Of a stretch of 64,000 nucleotides of DNA, positions 58,030 through 64,000 are shown piece by piece. Position 1 is the stretch's first letter, and every line of letters starts with the position of its first letter. The position numbers and the translations under genes were made by a program. The DNA lies in assembly GCA_037501455.1 (NCBI GenBank), contig CM074858.1, positions 87,208,501-87,272,500 of the forward strand, read 5' to 3'. Origin of the DNA: Lantana camara. Its lineage: Eukaryota; Streptophyta; Magnoliopsida; Lamiales; Verbenaceae. The notes beneath the pieces were generated by a model. It was given only the letters and a program-made list of their open reading frames with translations. It searched no databases and was not told where the DNA came from.

Positions 58030-58245
58030 TTACGAAGAAAACGGGGCCCGTACGCGATGAGGGCCGTGCGCGTCGCAGGCGCGCGGCCAAGGCTGCCCTA
58101 GTGCTCGCACGCGCGCGCTCCCGGCCACTTGTGGGCGTTGCTGGAAGGGGCTGGGCTGGGAAGGCCTCCCGCGCGGTTGTGGGAGGGGCTGGGCGGGATG
58201 CCCATGCCTCGCCCGCAATGCCTTCGCGCGCGGGGTTTCGCGTGT
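58030..58245. other. GC-rich, CpG-dense patch near the copia PBS
   Basis: Dense in GCGCGC, CGCGCG and GGGCTGGG words in an otherwise AT-rich leader. Short frames exist on both strands with no known domain. Confidence 0.75.
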
Positions 58246-58508
58246 TCGTAATCCAGACTTTTTTGTTTCGTGTTTTCGTTCAAAAAGCAAAACCAATCCA
58301 AGAAATCCAAAAACAGTTTATACAGTTTCAAATCTAAAACAGTTTTCAAAACAAAATTTACAAAACAGTTTTCAGAAACTTTCAGGAAAAATACAGTTTC
58401 GTAATTCAGGCTTTCTAAAACAATTACAAATACTCAATCGCATCAAGCCTAAGAATTTCTACCAAATTCAGTTAATTGAGACGAATCAGAAACACGATTA
58501 ACGAGGTG

Positions 58509-58520
58509 GCTCTGATACCA
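58509..58520 (-). other. Primer binding site of the copia element
   Basis: GCTCTGATACCA on plus is TGGTATCAGAGC on minus, 2 bp from the 5' LTR end. Confidence 0.92.
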
Positions 58521-58522
58521 CT

Positions 58523-60438
58523 TGTTGGAAAACAGGAATCAGAAAGCAGCGGAAATTTAAATTTTTTCCAACAAAAGGATCGAATACTTGCAATCGTGAA
58601 TCCAAATTCGTAGAGATTAGAAACTTACTTTTCAATAATCTTTCTTGAAGCGTTCCAAGCCACCCAAGAACGCTCTTCTCGCGGCTTGATCCCCTCTCAT
58701 TGGTAAAGCTCGAATCTTTAAAACTTCTAACTTGAAGCTCACTGGAGATAGTCCACCAACTTGATCACAATCTAACTAGTAAGGATGCTAGTTCTCTAGT
58801 TAGTGTTTAGGCTTAACCTAGGGTTTATTTTATCTTGGAGAAAGGATGGTGTTCAACACATGAACCAAAAGAATTCAATCAATCACTCTCTAAGGGGAGC
58901 TCGAGCTCCCCTATATATAGGAAAGGGAGGGCGGACGAAACCCTAGTCCTTATGGGCTAAAGATTTTGGTCCCTCTCTCCTATTACTTGATCATCAAGTA
59001 ATTTTAAACTTTGACTTTGAATTCTAATTCAAATCAACTTTTAAGAGAGCTAAAATATCCAAACTCCTTTTGGATAATTTTATACTTTATTTATTAAATA
59101 AATAAATAACTTATTTTATCTAATTAATTAATTCATAATTAATTAACTAGATTAATTTTCTCCAAAACAAGACTTTCATTTTAATTCAAAATTAAACCAA
59201 AGTCTATTAAATCATTAACACATTAATTATTTAATTTATAAACAAACATACACGTGTGACACAGTGTCCCAAGGACACGTGTCCAGTCATGTGACCCACA
59301 CGTGTGGAACCCTCTTGCCTCGATTAACTCGTTTAATCATTTTAAAGCCCCAACTTATGTAACCAAGTTGTTGTGTGTGACCCTCTGGGTTCTCAATTCT
59401 ATTAGCAGTGACCCTAATTAATTAATTCACTAATTAATTAATCAGTCCACAGATTAAACGACCATAGTCTAGCAACAGGTGTTTAACCCCTAGCTGAATT
59501 GGAATGTCTCGATTCGACAGAACCTTTAAGTCATTGATTCATGCGAGATACAATCCTCCTACTTACTATCTCTCAACCAAGATCTAGGGTAAGGGAATAA
59601 TCAGAACCCTAATAATCTGGTCTTAGAGCTAAGTGCATTTCATATCCATTTGCTGTTAATCCAAGAAACCTTTTTTTTGATGTCTTGATCTACTGCCTTG
59701 GCCAAGGACTCCATATGGCATATGAATGACTTACGCAATAAGAGATCACCTTGCAAATGCAATTGTAGGTCCTTTCTTAATTCTCATTCACTTTCATGAG
59801 TCACTTGTGCAGCCCCAGCATAAGCCTTGAATCAGTTGTCTAAGGCGAAACCCTTTAAAGCTTATACCTAAGACTACAGAGTTAACTCATAAAGTGACAT
59901 GAAACCTCAAGTCTAAGGATCAATTAATCACATCAATGACTCGTGAGATATTTCCTAATCTGGAAGTTTCCATTTCCTGAAATAGAAACTTCATCTTCTC
60001 ACACGGGGCACCTCAGTGAACTTACTTATTGAAGTAAGCACCCTCATGTATCACACACGTATCAACTATACCCTTTGTACCTCCATGAAACAAAGTGGTC
60101 CTTCTTAAGGGCGTGATCCCACAAGCAAGCCTTAGAGGAGTTAGGTTGACACTCCCACTGTCTGTAGGACTCATCGGCTTGGAGTATTTTTACTAATCAT
60201 GACTTATGTGTTATAGGGCTCGTTTCATGAACTATTTCACCTAAATGGTAGAGTCCTAAAGTCACCAGGATTAGGGGAGTTCTCATACATGCACAGCTAA
60301 AGTAAATGCACACCAAACAAGAGCATATAAAGAAGTGTTACCTCAATTCGTTATTTTATTCAAAGATTGTCTGTGATTACAATAAGGAAAAGTACAAAGC
60401 GGATATACAATCGCCTTTCTAGGGCACTATTCCTAACA
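58523..60438 (-). repeat. 5' LTR of the copia element
   Basis: 1916 bp, pairs with 50547-52444. One 18-bp length difference is visible near 59404-59422. TATA 58911-58920, palindrome 58893-58912. Confidence 0.94.
58893..58920 (-). promoter_or_regulatory. TATA box and palindrome, copia 5' LTR
   Basis: Same arrangement as at 50917-50944 and 46483-46510. This copy would drive the element's transcript on the minus strand. Confidence 0.8.
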
Positions 60439-60443
60439 CACTA

Positions 60444-60700
60444 CAAGGATGAATGCCGCCAGTTGGAAGCTGAAATTCAAAGACTCATCGCGGGTGAACA
60501 CTTGAAAGAATTTCTGAAGATGTTGGAGCGTTACGATGAGCGCTGTAACGAGCGTTCAGGGGAAAGGAGGAGGAGCCGTCATGCTCAAGGAGTCCACGAG
60601 GGCGAGGCTCCCGAAAAGTAGCCACTGTGGTAAGTAAAAGGCCACAGAACAAGAGAATGCCCCCTTCGCGGTCATCAACATGATCGCTAGTGGATCCTCA
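60444..60700 (+). pseudogene. Tat gag, end (zinc knuckle and after)
   Basis: It continues the zinc knuckle cut at 50546: KDECRQLEAEIQRLIAGEHLK, then a charged tail (SGERRRSRHA). TAG at 60619 interrupts; the typical VINMIASGS stretch follows near 60675. Confidence 0.82.
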
Positions 60701-61260
60701 GGGAAAGATTCCAATGCTTCCCGCCGTCGATATGTTAGCAGCTATGATCAACGTCCCTCGGCTCCCAAGAAAGTCTATGCTATCAAAGAAACAAGCGACT
60801 ACCGCTCCAGGGAGTATGAAGTTGTTGGGTTTAGTGATAAGGACTTGGAACACATTGTAACACCCCTTGGGGTAGGTGAAACCTCTGACTGCCCATGGTG
60901 GTTAGTTTAGATGTCCATAACCACATTGTAAATAGGGTTTTGGTTGATAGTGGAAGCTCTGTTAATGTTTTGCCTTATACCACGTTTCAAAAGATAAATG
61001 TTACCAACATCCCGCTCGAGCCCCTCAAAGCATCCCTCATTGGCTTTGGAGGCTCTGAGGTTGTCGGCCACCTCATTTGGTCGCGGCCCACAGTGAAAAA
61101 CGCTCATGGTTACCTACGCAGTAGTGGAAATTCAAATCCCATATAACATCATCATTGGGCGTCCAACCCTTGTGGATTTCAAAGAGATCATTTCCACTTA
61201 CCATCAGAAAATCAAGTTCCCCACCCCCCAACGGGGTTGGAGAGGTTCTGTGCAATGTCC
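60701..61260 (+). pseudogene. Tat protease region
   Basis: VVGFSDKDLEHI precedes the protease. The aspartic protease motif is VLVDSGSSVNVLPY (about 60935-60985). IPYNIIIGRPTL (about 61135-61175) is the typical C-terminal protease signature. The frame changes at least twice. Confidence 0.82.
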
Positions 61261-61677
61261 GAGAGGTGTGGGAATGCTATATGCTATCCCTCAAGAAGCC
61301 TAAAGCAGAGAAATCATTCCAGATTGGGTCCACCAAAAAGTCTGTATATTTTCCCAATTTGGGCGAAGATGGCCCTGTGTGCAAGAGGGCGAAGTTGAAC
61401 AAAAAGAAAAGCAAGAAGAAGGATACAAGCGCAAGAAACAACCCCTAAGGCGTCCCACTAGGAGCGGTTGAGGAATCTTCTTCTGATGAAGAGGTGAACG
61501 AGCGTGAGGAGGAAACGACCTGTAACCGTTTGATAGGGAAGAAAAGGTCGCTTGAACTTCCTCGCCCTGAGGTCCGGATTGAGCCCACTGAGAAGTTCCT
61601 CACCATTGAGTTGGAACCGGGGAAAGGATAAAACCACTCAAATTGGGTCCAATCTTTCAGGACCCTCGCAAATAATA
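61261..61677 (+). pseudogene. Tat spacer between protease and RT
   Basis: Lysine-rich, frame-shifted coding remnants (KKSKKKDTSARN, then acidic text). It contains ELEPGK-like text just before RT. No separate gene. Confidence 0.55.
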
Positions 61678-62595
61678 ATGATAGATTTCCTTAGAGAAAA
61701 CATTGATGTTTTTGCATGGAAAGCGTCTGATCTCATCGGAATTGATCCGCGCGTCATAGTCCACAGGCTCAATGTGGACCCCAGCTTCAAACCAATCAAA
61801 CAGAAGAAGCCAGATGTGCACGGTTTTTGAAAGAATGTTATTAAAGAGAAAGTTAACAAGCTCCTCGAGGCCCAATACATTGAGCCTATACTGTATCCAG
61901 AATGGATGTGTAATGTAGTGTTGGTACCCAAGAGCGGTAACAGATGGTGCATGTGTAACGATTTCATAGACCTCAACAAAGCCTGCCCTAAGGATCCCTA
62001 CCTTTTACCCTGGATTGATTAGCTGGTGGATTCGACCTCGGTGTGTGAGTTAATGAGCATGATGGATGCTTTCCAAGGGTATTACCAAATCTTCATGGCC
62101 TCTGAGGATCGCCCCAAAACCTCGTTTGTTGTACACATGGGGATATATTGTTTCTTCGTCATGCCTTTCGGGCTCAAGAATGCAGTTGCCACGTATCAAC
62201 GCCTCATTAACCGGACGTTTGAAAAGGAAATAGGAGGGTCCATGGACGACATGATTGTCAAGAGCAAGTGCCAAGGCTCATATCTAGAGGATCCTAAGCG
62301 TACATTCTCCATTCTACGTCAATACGACATGAAGTTAAATCCCTCCAAGTGTACTTTTAGAGTACGAGGGGGAAAATTCTTGGGCTACATGGTTAGCCAA
62401 CGTGGGATTGAAGCTAGTCCTGAAAAGATCGAGGCCATCTTGGATATTCCATCCCTTCGTAACCTCAGGGAGGTACAGGTGTTAGTGGGGAAAATAATCT
62501 CTTTGAACAGGTTCATCTCCCGCTCAATAGACAGAAATCTCACTTTCTTCCACGCAACGTTTAAAATTTTTCTTGGACTGAAGAATGTGAAATAG
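61678..62595 (+). pseudogene. Tat reverse transcriptase
   Basis: ENIDVFAWKASDLIGI opens the domain. TGA near 61828 and TAG near 62020 interrupt it. Then FIDLNKACPKDPYLLP, MSMMDAFQGYYQIFM, VMPFGLKNAVATYQRL and catalytic MDDMIVKSK, where Y/V before DD has become S-M. Thumb region CTFRVRGGKFLGYMVSQRG. Tat-type signatures (CPKD, DAFQGY, GLKNA) are clear. Confidence 0.9.
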
Positions 62596-63050
62596 CCTTG
62601 CAAGATATTAAAGCTTACCTTTCGAGCGCTCCCCTCCTGATTAAGCCTGTGGTGGGTGAAAACTTATTCATATACCTTTCTGTCTCCGCTGAGGCCACGA
62701 ACGTAGTTTTGGTAGCCGTGCACGAGCGCAAACATTTACCTGTCTATTACTTGAGTAAGACATTGCAAGGTGCTGAAAAGAAGTTTTTGGAAATCGAAAA
62801 GTTCGCTTTTTCCCTCATTAATGCATCAAGGAGGTTGAGGGCTTATTTCCAAGCGCACTCAATCACAGTCCTTACAGATCAACCTTTGAAGCAAGTTCTA
62901 TCCAAGCCAGATGTATCCGGGAGGCTGATAAAATGGGCTATTGAACTGAGCCAGTTTGACCTAAACTTCGAGCCCAGAACGGCCATACAAACGCAGGTAG
63001 TAGCGGATTTACTGGTTGAGCGCTTTGGTTTAGAGCCTGCTATTTTTGAA
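62596..63050 (+). pseudogene. Tat first RNase H (retroviral-type)
   Basis: LFIYLSVSAEATNVVLV, HLPVYYLSKTLQGAEKKFLE, ITVLTDQPLKQVLSKPD and a typical end RTAIQTQVVADLLVE. In Tat elements this domain is usually degenerate, and the usual first Asp is not visible. Confidence 0.85.
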
Positions 63051-63460
63051 AACGACGGTCTATGGGTCCTGCACACAGATGGCTCCTCGACCTCTCAAGG
63101 GGGGGAGCAGGGGTGACCCATAGAGATCCCAACGGAGTTGAAATCGACTTTGCAATCAGGTTGGATTTCCAAGTTACCAACAATGAAGCAGAGTACGAGG
63201 CTCTCATACAAGGAGAATTACTTTTCAGAGCGGAGCCTCCAGGGTCACAGCTTATATGGATTCACAATTGATTTCAAGTCAAACTAAAGGAATGTATGAG
63301 GCTCGAGAAGCCACCATGGTGCAATACTTGGGAAAAGCAAAAGAGATAATCGGAAAGTTTAAAGAATTTCACTTGATCCAAGTCCCCCGAGCGGAGAACG
63401 AGCGTGCAGATGCTTTGTCCAAATTCGTTTCTGCCCTCGAAGGACCCTGTGAACGTTCTA
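63051..63460 (+). pseudogene. Tat second, archaeal-like RNase H
   Basis: WVLHTDGSSTSQG gives the first Asp, NNEAEYEALIQGE the Glu, MDSQLISSQ the next Asp and RAENERADALSKF the last. Frame changes lie near 63115 and 63260. This extra domain marks the Tat lineage. Confidence 0.85.
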
Positions 63461-64000
63461 TCACATTTCTCAGAACGGAGGGACCGCTAATTCAGATGAG
63501 AGATCCTGATCGAGCGGTAGCTATGATTGACCCCGCCGAGCCCTGTTGGCTCGATGATATTATCAGATTCCTTAGAGATGGTACTTGCCCAACGGACAAG
63601 GTGGAGGCACGGAAAATTCGAAACAAGGTCCCTCATTTCTCTCTGGATAAGAGGGCAGACTCTTCAAGAAATCTTTCCAAGGCCCACCAATGAGATGTTT
63701 GAGGCCCTCGCAGGCCAAAGAGACCCTCGAGCACATTCATGGAGGGAGTTGTGTGAGTCATTCTGGGGGGCGCATTCTTGCCAAAAAGATACTGAGAAGT
63801 GGGTTCTACTGGCCCACGGTCCTTCAGGATTCCATTGCATTTTCCGAAAAATGTCCTAAGTGCCAATTTCACTCTAGTGTTTCCCAATTACCGGGGCTCA
63901 AATGATCCCCGTTGACGTCTCGTGGCCCTTTGATCAGTTGGGTTTTGACATTGTTGGCCCCCTGCTTATGGCCGTCGGACAGAAAAAGTTTGTCATTCTA
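63461..64000 (+). pseudogene. Tat integrase, zinc domain and start of the core
   Basis: After a linker, the zinc domain reads HIHGGSCVSHSGGRILAKK, then FYWPTV and CPKC. The stop at 63903 is followed in another frame by text matching the start of the core (FDQLGFDIVGPL). The rest is beyond 64000. Confidence 0.82.

Larger units (their letters stand above)
56378..58508 (-). other. Leader of the copia element, with repeats and a GC-rich patch
   Basis: Two kilobases between PBS and gag without a recognisable frame. It holds four copies of a CCCACGACTCGYGGACAT-like motif (56584-56602, 56697-56715, 56785-56802, 56888-56905) and a sharply GC-rich, CpG-dense patch at 58030-58245. Confidence 0.75.
50547..60438 (-). 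mobile_element. Ty1/copia element (minus), 9,892 bp, TSD cacta
   Basis: LTRs 50547-52444 (1898 bp) and 58523-60438 (1916 bp) with perfect TSDs cacta at 50542-50546 and 60439-60443. On the minus strand: PBS 58509-58520, a 2.1-kb leader, gag-pol 52461-56377 and PPT 52445-52459. Order protease, integrase, RT, RNase H is that of Ty1/copia. Three in-frame stops and one frameshift disable it. It lies in the gag zinc knuckle of the Tat element. Confidence 0.94.
47883..64000 (+). mobile_element. Tat-type Ty3/gypsy element, decayed, runs off the right edge
   Basis: 5' LTR about 47883-48728, PBS of the TGGCGCCG type, gag, protease, RT, RNase H, a second (archaeal-like) RNase H and the integrase zinc domain in order, all on plus. 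The extra RNase H and this PBS are hallmarks of the Tat lineage. A copia element (50547-60438) interrupts gag. Integrase core begins near 63900 and continues beyond the window. Frameshifts and stops occur throughout. Confidence 0.9.

Noticed and set aside
58008..58349. Frames in the CpG-rich patch (both strands) as a protein
   Set aside because: Alanine/arginine-rich by composition, antisense frames equally open, no domain.
1..64000. tRNA and rRNA genes
   Set aside because: The TGGTATCAGAGC words are primer binding sites next to LTRs, not tRNA genes. No cloverleaf or rRNA signature was seen by eye; a covariance-model scan was not possible.

Overview
This is repeat-rich nuclear DNA from a flowering plant, most likely a eudicot. 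The evidence is four kinds of plant retroelement plus the remains of one spliced plant gene: Ty3/gypsy chromoviruses, a Tat-type Ty3/gypsy element, Ty1/copia, and a LINE with a plant-type RNase H domain. By my boundaries about 94% of the window is retrotransposon. I see no rRNA, tRNA, CRISPR or prokaryotic gene. All coordinates and counts were read by eye.

Layout. (1) 1-2940: a cut chromovirus remnant made of a 5' LTR end, primer binding site (PBS), decayed gag and a differently typed 3' LTR fragment. (2) 2941-8233: a minus-strand pseudogene of an Smr-domain protein (DUF1771 plus Smr), with a 3249-bp solo LTR (4028-7276) in its intron. (3) 8234-43614: a nested set with matching 5-bp target site duplications (TSDs) at every level. 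The outer element is a decayed plus-strand chromovirus with 489-bp LTRs (TSD caaat). Its reverse transcriptase gene is broken by a minus-strand solo LTR (10819-14042, TSD aaagt) and, 4 bp further on, by a minus-strand Tekay/Del-like element (14052-40752, TSD tcatg). That second element carries a solo LTR inside its 3' LTR (14289-18118, TSD atata). Inside its own reverse transcriptase gene sits a young 12.5-kb Tekay/Del-like element (23100-35609, TSD ggagc) with LTRs of about 3.87 kb and one 4.5-kb open gag-pol frame. (4) 43615-44342: likely the former 5' flank of the Smr gene. (5) 44343-47002: a 5'-truncated LINE with a 13-bp TSD, split by a copia solo LTR (44932-46877). (6) 47016-47882: AT-rich DNA with a diverged duplication. 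(7) 47883-64000: a decayed Tat-type element running off the right edge, split in gag by a 9.9-kb minus-strand copia element (50547-60438, TSD cacta).

The LTR divergences agree with the nesting order: roughly 5% between the outer LTRs and roughly 0.3% between the innermost pair. Nearly all coding regions are broken. The youngest element keeps a full frame but has lost its gag ATG (now ATA) and has DPG in place of the protease DSG.

The most interesting signal is in the long chromovirus LTRs. Otherwise diverged LTRs share a first donor-like AAG|GTAAG or GTATG, a 68-80-nt stretch bounded by an acceptor-like YAG and a conserved AAG|GTGAGG, and an acceptor-like CAG 15-16 nt before gag. Together these suggest a two-intron 5' leader whose second intron removes the LTR end and the PBS from the mRNA. 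This is an inference and needs RNA evidence.
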